Shown one piece after another: positions 43,930 to 52,897 of a DNA stretch of 64,000 bases (positions are counted from its first letter, which is position 1; every line of letters begins with the position of its first letter). Origin of the DNA: Pseudomonas fulva NBRC 16637 = DSM 17717 (GTDB lineage Bacteria > Pseudomonadota > Gammaproteobacteria > Pseudomonadales > Pseudomonadaceae). The DNA lies in the NCBI RefSeq assembly GCF_000730565.1, contig NZ_BBIQ01000004.1, forward strand, positions 186,001-250,000, given 5' to 3'. The translations under genes and the position numbers were made by a program. The notes under the pieces are model-generated. The model ran no database searches. It was not told the DNA's origin and worked only from the letters and a program-made list of their open reading frames with translations.

Positions 43930-45240
43930 ATGAACAGAATGTTGATCGCCACTGTGCTGGTGGGTATGGGCATGACGGCGCAGACAACGCAGGCAGCGCA
44001 GGCCGAACAGACGCTGGTTAGCCAGGGTGAGTACCTGGCGCGTGCAGGGGACTGTGTGGCTTGCCACACGGCCAAGGACGGCAAGCCCTTTGCGGGTGGG
44101 TTGCCGATGGAAACGCCCATTGGCACGATCTACTCGACCAACATCACCCCCTCATCCGAGGGCATCGGTCAGTACAGTTTCGAAGACTTCGACCGAGCCC
44201 TTCGCCGTGGGATCCGCAAGGATGGCAGTACACTGTACCCGGCCATGCCGTACCCGTCCTATGCGCGGTTGACCGAACCCGACATGCAGGCGTTGTACGC
44301 CTACTTCATGAAGGGCGTAACCCCCGTGCAGGAGCCGAACAAGGACACGGACATTCCTTGGCCCCTGAGCATGCGCTGGCCGTTGTCGATCTGGCGCGGT
44401 GTATTCGCCCCGAAGCCTGAACATTGGCAGCCGTTGCCCGAGCGAGATCCGGTGATCGATCGCGGCGCTTACCTGGTCGAAGGCCTGGGCCACTGCGGTG
44501 CCTGCCATACCCCAAGGGCACTGACCATGCAGGAAAAAGCGTTAAGTGCAAAGGAGGGCGATGCTTTCCTGGCCGGCAGCGCGCCTCTCGAAGGCTGGGT
44601 GGCGAAGAATCTGCGAGGCGATCACAAGGATGGTCTGGGCAGTTGGAGCGAGGCACAGCTGGTGCAGTTTCTCAAGACTGGCCGCAGCGACACCAGTGCC
44701 GTGTTCGGTGGCATGAGCGATGTGGTGGAGCACAGCATGCAGTACATGAGCGACGCCGACCTGACAGCCATAGCGCGCTACTTGAAGACCTTGCCGCCCA
44801 GCAATCCGAATGACACGCCCCACGTCTACGATCGGCAAGTGGCGGATGCGCTGTGGAAAGGCGACGACAGCAAGCCAGGGGCTGGGGTATATATCGACAA
44901 TTGCGCCGCCTGCCACCGCACCGATGGCAAGGGGTACACGCGCGTCTTCCCAGCGCTTGCCGGTAACCCGGTGGTGCAGACCCAGGATGCTACCTCGTTG
45001 ATTCATTTGGTACTCAAGGGTGGGACCCTGCCCGCGACCCGCACGGCGCCCTCGAACTTCACCATGCCGGCCTATGGCTGGCGCCTGAGCGATCAGGAGG
45101 TGACTGACGTGGTCAACTTTATCCGCACCAGCTGGGGTAACCAGGGTGAGCCTATCGAGGTCAAGGCGGTGAAAAAGCTTCGCACAAGCGACATGAAGCA
45201 GACATCGGGTGATGATCTCGGGCAGGTGACCGAGCACTAG
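43930..45240 (+). CDS. Gluconate 2-dehydrogenase, triheme cytochrome c subunit
   Basis: This is a 436-residue membrane-associated cytochrome with a Sec signal. Three heme c sites, CVACH, CGACH and CAACH, lie in three successive cytochrome domains. It carries electrons from the FAD subunit to ubiquinone. I prefer the ATG at 43930, which is 8 nt from AAGGAG; the ATG at 43924 is only 2 nt from it and adds two residues. It is the last gene of the operon. Confidence 0.93.
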   Translation: MNRMLIATVLVGMGMTAQTTQAAQAEQTLVSQGEYLARAGDCVACHTAKDGKPFAGGLPMETPIGTIYSTNITPSSEGIGQYSFEDFDRALRRGIRKDGSTLYPAMPYPSYARLTEPDMQALYAYFMKGVTPVQEPNKDTDIPWPLSMRWPLSIWRGVFAPKPEHWQPLPERDPVIDRGAYLVEGLGHCGACHTPRALTMQEKALSAKEGDAFLAGSAPLEGWVAKNLRGDHKDGLGSWSEAQLVQFLKTGRSDTSAVFGGMSDVVEHSMQYMSDADLTAIARYLKTLPPSNPNDTPHVYDRQVADALWKGDDSKPGAGVYIDNCAACHRTDGKGYTRVFPALAGNPVVQTQDATSLIHLVLKGGTLPATRTAPSNFTMPAYGWRLSDQEVTDVVNFIRTSWGNQGEPIEVKAVKKLRTSDMKQTSGDDLGQVTEH

Positions 45241-45563
45241 CGCTGCAGGGCTATGCCGCTGCCAGGGGCCCTGTGTTTGCACTGCCCCTGCAGCCTGGAA
45301 TCCCGAGAGTCAAAGCCTTTCCGGCCGCGATAGACCGCGCAGCGGCCCCCAGATTTTAGCTTCGTATCTTACATCGCTGGGGCTTCTGGGCGGCCCATCA
45401 CGGCTGGTCCGGCGCCCCGGCTAGGCCGCTTCCACAGGGCCCTCCTACTGTTTGAACCGGCAGTAAACAGCATTCCCGATCAACGGTGGATTGACGCGTA
45501 TAGGCATTTTTTGTTCTAGTGAAACCGGTTTCATCATGATCACAACAACCATAAGGTCCCATC
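45241..45563. other. Intergenic region between gluconate dehydrogenase operon and ptxS
   Basis: This 323-bp gap holds two hairpin candidates behind the cytochrome gene: CAGGGGC/GCCCCTG (45263-45269 with 45284-45290) and GGCCGC/GCGGCC (45323-45328 with 45342-45347), the latter followed closely by ATTTT and hence the better terminator candidate. The PtxS operator at 45520-45533 and the ptxS promoter occupy the right end. No gene is evident. Confidence 0.5.
45520..45533. promoter_or_regulatory. PtxS operator upstream of ptxS
   Basis: TGAAACCGGTTTCA is a perfect 14-bp palindrome, identical to the PtxS operator known from P. putida. It lies 30 bp before the ptxS start, indicating autorepression. 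An identical copy precedes kguE. Confidence 0.93.
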
Positions 45564-46583
45564 ATGAGCCCAGCACCCGCGCCAGCGCGCGACCGTGTCA
45601 CCATCAGCGAGGTGGCCCGTGTCGCAGGTGTCTCCAAGGCCACCGTTTCCCGGTACATCGGAGGCGATCGCCAGTTGCTGGCCGATGCCACGGCCCAACG
45701 CCTGGGCGAGGTGATCGAGCAGCTTGGCTATCGGCCGAACCAGATGGCGCGCGGGCTCAAGCGCGGGCAGACACGACTGATCGGCATGCTGGTCGCCGAT
45801 ATTCTCAATCCCTATTCGGTCGCAGTCATGCACGGCGTGGAGACGGCTTGTCGCCAGCATGGCTACAGCCTTGTAGTGTGCAACACCAACCGCGATGACG
45901 AGCAAGAGCGCCACCATCTGCGCGCGTTGCAGTCCTACAACGTGGAAGGGCTGATCGTGAACACCCTGGGCCACCACCCAGGTGAGTTGCTTACCGTCAT
46001 GCGTGACCTGCCCATCGTGCTGGTCGACCGGCAGTTACCTGAGATTAACGCCGACCTGGTCGGCCTGGACAACGCTCAAGCGATGCAGCAGGGTGTCGAG
46101 CATCTGCACGCTCGGGGTTACCGGGACATTCTCGCCGTCACCGAGCCGCTGGACGGTACCAGCTCGCGAGCCGAGCGGGTCCAGGCATTGACAGCCTGTG
46201 TCCAAAGCCGCGCCGACATGCAGTGCGAGGTCGTGCAGACCGGCTTGGGATTGTCACAAGCGCTCATCCGTTTCCTGGGCAGCAACGGCACCCGTCCCAA
46301 GGCACTTTTCACCCTCAACGGCGTTGCAACGCTGGCGGTCACCACCGCATTGCGCGAGGCCGGGCATGCGCTGTTCGGTAATGTTGGGGTGATCGCCTTG
46401 GACGACCTTGACTGGTACCCCTTGGTAGGCAACGGCATCACGGCCCTGGCGCAGCCCACCGAACGCATCGGCATGGCAGCGTTCGAGCACTTGCTCAGTC
46501 GCCTGCACGGTGAACAAGGCGCCGCCCGGCGCATCGATTTCAAAGCGTCGCTGATCATACGAGGTTCCACCCCCCTACGTTGA
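45564..46583 (+). CDS. ptxS: LacI-family repressor PtxS of 2-ketogluconate metabolism
   Basis: This is a 339-residue cytoplasmic repressor. The N-terminal helix-turn-helix (about 11-60, VTISEVARVAGVSKATVSRYI) and hinge helix (NQMARGLKRGQ) precede a sugar-binding-like effector domain (about 70-335). PtxS binds 2-ketogluconate and releases its palindromic operator. Operators sit before ptxS itself and before kguE, as in P. putida. AAGG lies upstream of the ATG. It lies between the gluconate dehydrogenase operon and kguEKTD, all on the same strand. Confidence 0.95.
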   Translation: MSPAPAPARDRVTISEVARVAGVSKATVSRYIGGDRQLLADATAQRLGEVIEQLGYRPNQMARGLKRGQTRLIGMLVADILNPYSVAVMHGVETACRQHGYSLVVCNTNRDDEQERHHLRALQSYNVEGLIVNTLGHHPGELLTVMRDLPIVLVDRQLPEINADLVGLDNAQAMQQGVEHLHARGYRDILAVTEPLDGTSSRAERVQALTACVQSRADMQCEVVQTGLGLSQALIRFLGSNGTRPKALFTLNGVATLAVTTALREAGHALFGNVGVIALDDLDWYPLVGNGITALAQPTERIGMAAFEHLLSRLHGEQGAARRIDFKASLIIRGSTPLR

Positions 46584-46629
46584 ACATAACGGCGCTAGCG
46601 GCCTATCCGCAATGCCTGACGTTCAAAAA

Positions 46630-46643
46630 TGAAACCGGTTTCA
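46630..46643. promoter_or_regulatory. PtxS operator upstream of kguE
   Basis: TGAAACCGGTTTCA, extended by A and T to a 16-bp perfect palindrome (46629-46644), lies 13 bp before the kguE start and should block initiation of the kguEKTD operon in the absence of 2-ketogluconate. Confidence 0.93.
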
Positions 46644-46656
46644 TAGGACAATAACA

Positions 46657-47445
46657 ATGCATGCAAATCCTGTTTCCATCAGCCTGTCCAGCTACGGCGC
46701 AGACTTCGTCCGACAACGCGGCCAGGAGCAGTTCATCGATCTGCTGGCAAGCGCCGGGGCAAGCCGCGTTGAGTTACGTGAGGAATTGTTCTCATGCCAG
46801 CCCGACCCGACTGCCTTGGGTGCATTCATCGCCGGTGCAGGGCTGCAGTGCCTCTATTCCACACCGCTGGAGCTTTGGTGCGCAGAGGGTACGCCCGCGC
46901 CCGAACTGGGTGCCAAGCTGCGCATCGCCAAGGCACTTGGGGCTGTAGCGGTGAAGGTGTCTTTGGGGCATTACCGAGCTGGCGTCGACATGCAGGTATT
47001 GCGGGCGGTGCTACCCGAGGACGGCCCCGTGTTGCTGGTCGAGAACGACCAGACTGAGCACGGTGGGCGGATCGCGCCGCTCGTGGGCTTTTTCGAACAG
47101 GCACACGCGTGCGGCGTGCGGGTCGGCATGACGTTCGACATCGGCAACTGGCAGTGGCTGGACGAGCCGGTGCTGGAAGCCGCCAGCCGGCTTGGGCGGT
47201 GGGTTGAGTATGTGCACTGCAAAGCAGTGACTCGCCATGGTGGTGGGCGACTGGCTGCCGCTGCACCTCAGGCGCCCGATCTTGAGCACTGGCAGCAGAT
47301 CCTGGCCCATTTCACACCTGGGGTCATGCGTGCTGTGGAATACCCGCTGCTTGGCGAAGACTTGCTGACCGTGACGCGCAGCCACGTACATCAACTGTCC
47401 GCATTGGGTGCGCGCCACTGCGCACGGGAGCTGAGCCATGCCTGA
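46657..47445 (+). CDS. kguE: KguE, TIM-barrel epimerase/isomerase-like protein
   Basis: This is a 262-residue cytoplasmic protein of the sugar-phosphate isomerase/epimerase (AP endonuclease 2-like) TIM-barrel family. Metal-binding candidates lie in LLVENDQTEHGG and VGMTFDIGNWQW and in YVHCKAVTR. It is the first gene of the kgu operon; its own reaction is not firmly known. The stop overlaps the kguK start by 8 bp. A PtxS operator lies directly upstream. Confidence 0.9.
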   Translation: MHANPVSISLSSYGADFVRQRGQEQFIDLLASAGASRVELREELFSCQPDPTALGAFIAGAGLQCLYSTPLELWCAEGTPAPELGAKLRIAKALGAVAVKVSLGHYRAGVDMQVLRAVLPEDGPVLLVENDQTEHGGRIAPLVGFFEQAHACGVRVGMTFDIGNWQWLDEPVLEAASRLGRWVEYVHCKAVTRHGGGRLAAAAPQAPDLEHWQQILAHFTPGVMRAVEYPLLGEDLLTVTRSHVHQLSALGARHCARELSHA

Positions 47446-48403
47446 TCATGACGTGCTGTGCTTCGGCGAGACCATGGCCATGTTCGTGGCCGATGATGGG
47501 GGGGATCTTGCACAGGTCGGGCGTTTCGGCAAACGCATTGCCGGCGCCGACAGCAATGTCGCCATCGGCTTGTCGCGGCTTGGCTTTGGCGTGCGCTGGA
47601 TCAGCCGGGTCGGCAACGACTCGCTGGGGCGCTTCGTACTCGACAGTTTGCGCGCAGAGGGGATCGACTGCGCGGATGTGCAGGTTGACCCAACGCATCC
47701 GACGGGTTTTCAACTGAAGGCGCGCTGCGATGACGGCAGTGACCCTGTCGTCGAGTATTTCCGGCGTGGCTCTGCAGCCAGCCACATGAGCGCTTCGATG
47801 CTGGATCCGGCCTGGTTGCGCGCGGGCCACCTGCACGTAACCGGCATTCCGCTGGCGCTGTCGGACGGCTGTCGGGGGCTTGCCCAGGCGTTGGTCAGCC
47901 AGATGCGCAAAGCCGGTCGCACCCTTTCATTCGACCCCAATCTGCGCCCGACGCTATGGCCCGACAAACAGCGCATGATCACCGAGATCAACGCCATTGC
48001 TGCCCAGGCCAATTGGGTGCTGCCGGGGCTGGAGGAGGGCCGCCTGCTCACGGGCAGGCAGACACCTGCCGAGATCGCCGGCTTTTACCTGGACCTTGGT
48101 GTGGACCTGGTGGTGATCAAGCTGGGCGAGGCGGGCGCCTACTACCGCAGTGCCAACGAGGAGGGCCAAGTCGCGGCCGTACCTGCGCCCTGCGTGGTCG
48201 ATACCGTGGGCGCTGGCGATGCCTTCGCCGTCGGTGTGCTCAGCGCCTTGCTTGAAGGCCAGCCCGTCGAGCACGCCGTTGCCCGCGGCAATTGGTGCGG
48301 CAGCCGCGCGGTGCAGTCGCGCGGTGATATGGAGGGCTTGCCGCACCGGCAGGACCTGACGGCATACGAATCCCCACAAAACCCTGAAATACGCACGGCC
48401 TGA
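47438..48403 (+). CDS. kguK: 2-ketogluconate kinase
   Basis: This is a 321-residue PfkB-family sugar kinase that phosphorylates 2-ketogluconate to 2-keto-6-phosphogluconate with ATP. The glycine-rich start GETMAMFVADDGG, the GADSNVAIGLSRLG substrate motif and the anion-hole signature DTVGAGDAFAVGVLSALL with the catalytic aspartate (about 263) are present. It overlaps kguE by 8 bp, and kguT starts 43 bp after its stop. Confidence 0.94.
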   Translation: MPDHDVLCFGETMAMFVADDGGDLAQVGRFGKRIAGADSNVAIGLSRLGFGVRWISRVGNDSLGRFVLDSLRAEGIDCADVQVDPTHPTGFQLKARCDDGSDPVVEYFRRGSAASHMSASMLDPAWLRAGHLHVTGIPLALSDGCRGLAQALVSQMRKAGRTLSFDPNLRPTLWPDKQRMITEINAIAAQANWVLPGLEEGRLLTGRQTPAEIAGFYLDLGVDLVVIKLGEAGAYYRSANEEGQVAAVPAPCVVDTVGAGDAFAVGVLSALLEGQPVEHAVARGNWCGSRAVQSRGDMEGLPHRQDLTAYESPQNPEIRTA

Positions 48404-48446
48404 ATCACCTGTCGCACAAAAACAACAAGCTCAGGAGAAACTCACC

Positions 48447-49751
48447 ATGAAACGTACAAGCCTGGCGCCACGCCGCTGGTGGTACATCATCCCCATCGTG
48501 TTCGTCACCTACAGCCTTGCCTATCTGGACCGTGCCAACTACGGCTTCGCAGCCGCATCGGGCATGGCCGAAGACCTGCACATCACCCCTGTGCTGTCCT
48601 CGCTACTGGGTGCGCTGTTCTTTCTGGGCTACTTCTTCTTCCAGGTACCGGGGGCTATCTACGCCCAAAAGCGCAGCGTCAAGAAGCTCATTTTCGTCTG
48701 CCTGATCCTGTGGGGTGGGCTGGCCACGCTGACCGGCATGGTCAGCAACGTGTACATGCTGATTGGCATCCGTTTTCTGCTGGGTGTGGTAGAGGCGGCG
48801 GTGATGCCGGCCATGCTGGTCTACCTGTGCCACTGGTTCACCCGGGCGGAACGTTCGCGCGCCAATACCTTCCTGATGCTGGGCAATCCAGTGACCATAC
48901 TGTGGATGTCGGTGGTGTCCGGCTACCTGATCAAGCATTTCGACTGGCGCTGGATGTTCATCATCGAGGGTTTGCCGGCGGTCATCTGGGCGTTTTGCTG
49001 GTGGCGCCTGGTCGATGACCGGCCTGCGCAGGTTTCATGGCTGAGCGAGCAGGAGAAGAATGATCTGCAACAGGCGCTGGCGGCGGAGCAGCAGGGCATC
49101 AAGCCGGTCAAGAACTACCGAGAGGCGTTCCGCTCGCCGCAGGTGATCATTCTGTCACTGCAGTATTTCTGCTGGAGCATTGGCGTGTACGGCTTTGTGC
49201 TGTGGCTGCCCTCGATCCTCAAGCAGGCAGCCAACGTCGACATCGTCGAGGCCGGGTGGCTGGCCTCGGTACCCTACCTGGCAGCAGTGATCGCGATGGT
49301 GGGCGTCTCCTGGGCCTCCGATCGGATGCAACGGCGCAAGCGCTTCGTGTGGCCACCGCTGCTGGTCGCAGCGCTCGCGTTCTATGGCTCCTACGCTTTG
49401 GGGACCGAGCACTTCTGGCTGTCGTATGCACTGCTGGTGGTCGCCGGGGCCTGCATGTATGCCCCCTACGGCCCGTTTTTCGCGATCGTGCCCGAGATTC
49501 TGCCGGCCAACGTGGCCGGTGGCGCCATGGCCTTGATCAACAGCATGGGCGCGCTGGGCTCGTTCGGTGGTTCGTGGCTGGTGGGTTACCTCAATGGTGC
49601 CACGGGTAGCCCTGCGGCCTCGTACCTGTTCATGTGCGGCGCGCTGCTGTGCGCCGTCGCCCTGACCGCGGCGCTGAACAACTCAACGACCTCCGGGCGT
49701 GCCAAGACACCTTGCCTGCGCCCGGCCATCCCTTCCAGGAACCCGACATGA
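48447..49751 (+). CDS. kguT: 2-ketogluconate transporter, MFS
   Basis: This is a 434-residue inner-membrane transporter of the anion:cation symporter (ACS) group of the major facilitator superfamily, with twelve helices. The ACS signature is in the first half (YLDRANYGFAAA, FFLGYFFFQVPGA). It imports 2-ketogluconate made in the periplasm. AGGAGAAACTCACC precedes the ATG. The last about 30 residues form a hydrophilic tail, and the stop overlaps the kguD start by 4 bp (ATGA). Confidence 0.94.
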   Translation: MKRTSLAPRRWWYIIPIVFVTYSLAYLDRANYGFAAASGMAEDLHITPVLSSLLGALFFLGYFFFQVPGAIYAQKRSVKKLIFVCLILWGGLATLTGMVSNVYMLIGIRFLLGVVEAAVMPAMLVYLCHWFTRAERSRANTFLMLGNPVTILWMSVVSGYLIKHFDWRWMFIIEGLPAVIWAFCWWRLVDDRPAQVSWLSEQEKNDLQQALAAEQQGIKPVKNYREAFRSPQVIILSLQYFCWSIGVYGFVLWLPSILKQAANVDIVEAGWLASVPYLAAVIAMVGVSWASDRMQRRKRFVWPPLLVAALAFYGSYALGTEHFWLSYALLVVAGACMYAPYGPFFAIVPEILPANVAGGAMALINSMGALGSFGGSWLVGYLNGATGSPAASYLFMCGALLCAVALTAALNNSTTSGRAKTPCLRPAIPSRNPT

Positions 49752-50710
49752 AAAAACGCATCGTGCTGTACAAGGCGTTGTCCCCCGACTTGCTCGCTCG
49801 CCTTCAGGCCGCGGCAGAGGTCACCACCGTCGACCTGGCCCGTCCCGATGGCATGGCGCGCTTGCGTGATGCGCTGCCTGGCGCCCACGGGTTGCTGGGC
49901 GCCAGTGTGCGCCTGGATGCCAGCCTGCTTGACCTGGCGCCCGAGCTCGGGGTCATTTCCAGTGTCTCGGTGGGCGTGGACAACTATGACATCGCCGACC
50001 TTGATCGACGCGGTATCGTGCTTACCAACACCCCCGATGTGTTGACCGAAACCACGGCCGACACCGGCTTCGCACTGATCCTGGCCACCGCCAGGCGGGT
50101 GGTGGAACTGGCCAACTGGGTACGCGACGGTCACTGGCGATCGGGCCTTGGTCCTGCGCAGTTCGGCAGCGACGTGCACGGCAAGACGCTGGGCATCGTC
50201 GGCATGGGACGGATCGGTGAGGCGCTGGCGCGGCGAGCGGCCGCTGGTTTCGGCATGCAGGTGATCTACCACAGCCAGCGACCCAAGCCTGACGTCGAGG
50301 CCCGCTACGGGGCCAGACGCTTTGCTCTGGACGAGCTATTGGCGCAGGCAGATTTCGTCTGCCTCACCGTCCCGTTGAGCGCAGCTACCGAAGGGCTGAT
50401 CGGGCGCGGGGAGCTGGCGCTGATGAAGCCTGAGGCCATCCTGATCAATATCTCCCGAGGGCGGGTCGTGGACGAACAGGCACTGATCGATGCCCTTGAA
50501 ACACGGCGCATCCGCGGCGCGGGCCTGGATGTATTCGTCCAGGAGCCATTGGCGGCCGACTCGCCTTTGCTTCGGCTGGACAACGTAGTGGCCACCCCGC
50601 ACATAGGTTCGGCCACAGAAGAAACTCGGCAAGCGATGGCGCGTTGCGCCGTGGACAACCTGCTCGCCGCGCTGGCGGGTAGGCGCCCGGCCAACGCGGT
50701 CAATGGCTGA
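49748..50710 (+). CDS. kguD: 2-keto-6-phosphogluconate reductase (2-ketogluconate reductase)
   Basis: This 320-residue D-2-hydroxyacid dehydrogenase reduces 2-keto-6-phosphogluconate to 6-phosphogluconate with NAD(P)H. It has the Rossmann motif GMGRIGEALARRA (about 155-167), the catalytic arginine in NISRGRVVDEQAL, a glutamate downstream and the catalytic histidine in TPHIGSATEETR. The ATG at 49748 overlaps the kguT stop; it is the last gene of the operon. The gene ends 24 bp from the convergent endonuclease gene. Confidence 0.94.
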   Translation: MKKRIVLYKALSPDLLARLQAAAEVTTVDLARPDGMARLRDALPGAHGLLGASVRLDASLLDLAPELGVISSVSVGVDNYDIADLDRRGIVLTNTPDVLTETTADTGFALILATARRVVELANWVRDGHWRSGLGPAQFGSDVHGKTLGIVGMGRIGEALARRAAAGFGMQVIYHSQRPKPDVEARYGARRFALDELLAQADFVCLTVPLSAATEGLIGRGELALMKPEAILINISRGRVVDEQALIDALETRRIRGAGLDVFVQEPLAADSPLLRLDNVVATPHIGSATEETRQAMARCAVDNLLAALAGRRPANAVNG

Positions 50711-50734
50711 TAAGCCGCCGCTGAGGGTGGTGGA

Positions 50735-51685
50735 TCAACGGCAGTTGCCGGCTTTTCGGTAGCCCGCCGCCTGGGCTTCTACCTCGGTCGCGAACGCGAC
50801 CTGGTTCTTGGGCGCGACCTGGTGATAGCCCGGGCACCCGGCAGCCAAGTGATACACGTGGCTGTTGCGGTTGCCCAGCACGGCGCCCACCGGGGCTTGG
50901 CTAGCGGCGGAGGTACGGACTGGCGCCGCCAATGACGGCTGCACGCCATCGCCCGTGGGTGTGTAGTTCAGCGTCCATTGGCGTTCGCCCGTGACGAACG
51001 GATTGGCGTGGCCCATGATGGCGGAGATGCGTCGGTCGCGCTCTTTTTCCCAGGCTGAGACGGGGTGCTGGCGGTCCCATGCCATCAGCAGTTGTTGCTG
51101 TTGGCGCGACATGTTCAGGCGGTAACGATCGAACATGTAGAACGTGGTACGGGCGACCAGGCCTTTGACCTCATCCCTTGGCTCGGCCGCGCGTTGGGCG
51201 AAATCCACCTTGGTCGTGCACTGGCCATACTCGCCTTGATTACCACTGACCATGCCATAGTTGAAATTGCTGCGGTCCCCGTTCACCTCACCCACGGCTG
51301 GGTAGAGGTTGAAGAGGTCGGCCTCCATGGCGCGGAATACCGGGTCGCTGTCCACGCAATGCTCCCGACCGCCGTTTTTCCAACACTGGCGTTGGTTACC
51401 GAAGGTATGGGCTGGCACGATGTGCTCCCACTCGGTGCGCTCGGCGCGGTTTTGCTGTTTTCGGGTCTGGTACCCACACGAAGCCGCGTCGATCCGTCCG
51501 CCTGACTTGCCTACCCATGTCCATCGGCAGCCGCAGTACAGCTCGCCCATGGCGCTCTTGCCTTGGTCCATGTAGACCTGCTGCTTTGCCACGACCTTGG
51601 CTTCAGCAAAGGTGGAGGGCGGATTAGCCCAGGTATAGCCACTTAGAATCAGCAGTAGATGAAGGGCGTAACGCAATGATTTCAT
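50735..51685 (-). CDS. endA: Endonuclease I with C-terminal Ada-like metal-binding domain
   Basis: This is a 316-residue secreted nuclease: a signal peptide (about 1-20), then an EndA domain (about 25-240) with the WEHIVPAH catalytic segment and the NGDRSNFNYGMV motif. After a linker a short C-terminal domain (about 270-316) has the pattern GNRNSHVYHLAAGCPGYH and KAGNCR. This resembles the Ada-type metal-binding fold seen on some extracellular nucleases. It should degrade double-stranded DNA in the periplasm or outside. I used the ATG at 51683-51685; one five codons upstream is possible. No clear ribosome site. Confidence 0.88.
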   Translation of the reverse strand: MKSLRYALHLLLILSGYTWANPPSTFAEAKVVAKQQVYMDQGKSAMGELYCGCRWTWVGKSGGRIDAASCGYQTRKQQNRAERTEWEHIVPAHTFGNQRQCWKNGGREHCVDSDPVFRAMEADLFNLYPAVGEVNGDRSNFNYGMVSGNQGEYGQCTTKVDFAQRAAEPRDEVKGLVARTTFYMFDRYRLNMSRQQQQLLMAWDRQHPVSAWEKERDRRISAIMGHANPFVTGERQWTLNYTPTGDGVQPSLAAPVRTSAASQAPVGAVLGNRNSHVYHLAAGCPGYHQVAPKNQVAFATEVEAQAAGYRKAGNCR

Positions 51686-51807
51686 GGGTAAACAGCACAC
51701 AGATTACAGGGGCGTGCATTGTAGTACTTCTACCCAGAGCAGACAGCACACATTGACCACCACGTGTAGGAAAAGGGGTGGCCAATGGGTTTTATCGCAC
51801 GCTGAGG

Positions 51808-52803
51808 CTACTTGAAACCGGTGACTGCATGGGGCACGTAGGGTGCTTCGAGCCGAGCGGTTTCCTCAGCCGTCAGGTGCAGGTCGATAGCGGCCAACGC
51901 GTCGTCCAGGTGCGCAGGCTTGGACGCACCTACGATGGGCGAGCTGACCCCTTGCTTACCCAGTACCCAGGCAAGCGCCACCTGCGCCATCGGCACGCCG
52001 CGTTCCTGGGCAATCTGTTCGACCACGTCGATGACCCGTCCGTCTTGTTCCTCGCTGTTTTCGAAGAATGACTGCCCGGACAGATCAGTGCGAGTCCGCT
52101 CGGTCTGCTGGCCATTGGGGCGTGTCAGGCGACCCCGTGCCATAGGGCTCCAGGGCATCAGCCCGACGCCCTGATCCAGGCACAGCGGAATCATTTCGCG
52201 CTCTTCCTCGCGGTACAGCAGGTTCAGGAAGTTCTGCATCGACACGAAACGGCTCCAGCCGTTGCTGGCGGCTACCTGTTGCGCCTTGGCAAATTGCCAG
52301 GCGTACATCGACGAAGCGCCGATATAGCGCGCTTTGCCCGCCCTGACCACGTCGTTGAGCGCTTCCATGGTCTCTTCGATGGGCGTGGTGTAGTCCCAGC
52401 GATGGATCTGGTAAAGGTCGACGTAGTCGGTGCCCAAACGCGAGAGGCTGGCGTCGATACTGGTCATGATCGCCTTGCGCGACAGCCCTTGCTCGTTGGG
52501 ACGGCTGGCGCCTTGCCACATGTTGGCTGGGTAGAACACCTTGGTGGCGATCACCGTCTCGTCACGCCGGGTGAACTCCTTGAGCAGTTTGCCGAGGATC
52601 ACCTCGGAAGTGCCCGCTGAATAGCTGTTGGCCGTGTCGAAAAAGTTGATGCCTTGCTCAACGGCGTGGCGAATGATAGGTCTGCTCGCTTCTTCGCCCA
52701 GTGTCCAGGGGTGCGTGCCGGCATCCGGCTCGCCGAAGGTCATGCAGCCCAGGCACAACCTGGAAATGTCCAACCCGGTGGTACCCAGTTTCACGTATTG
52801 CAT
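51808..52803 (-). CDS. Aldo/keto reductase
   Basis: This is a 331-residue cytoplasmic NADPH-dependent oxidoreductase (AKR superfamily, YeaE/AKR11-13-like). The catalytic tetrad is visible: Asp and Tyr in FFDTANSYS, Lys in ATKVFYP and His in [10 protein letters not shown]. The NADPH-binding region [14 protein letters not shown] is near the C-terminus. GAGGACACACTG precedes the ATG at 52801-52803. The LysR gene 94 bp upstream on the same strand may control it. Substrate unknown. Confidence 0.9.
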   Translation of the reverse strand: MQYVKLGTTGLDISRLCLGCMTFGEPDAGTHPWTLGEEASRPIIRHAVEQGINFFDTANSYSAGTSEVILGKLLKEFTRRDETVIATKVFYPANMWQGASRPNEQGLSRKAIMTSIDASLSRLGTDYVDLYQIHRWDYTTPIEETMEALNDVVRAGKARYIGASSMYAWQFAKAQQVAASNGWSRFVSMQNFLNLLYREEEREMIPLCLDQGVGLMPWSPMARGRLTRPNGQQTERTRTDLSGQSFFENSEEQDGRVIDVVEQIAQERGVPMAQVALAWVLGKQGVSSPIVGASKPAHLDDALAAIDLHLTAEETARLEAPYVPHAVTGFK

Positions 52804-52897
52804 CAGTGTGTCCTCGACAGCCTTTGAATAGGTGCAGCGTACCCTTGTTGGCCATGCAGGCACATTCCCTGTTGCTGCAAGTGGGACATGCAGGAAT

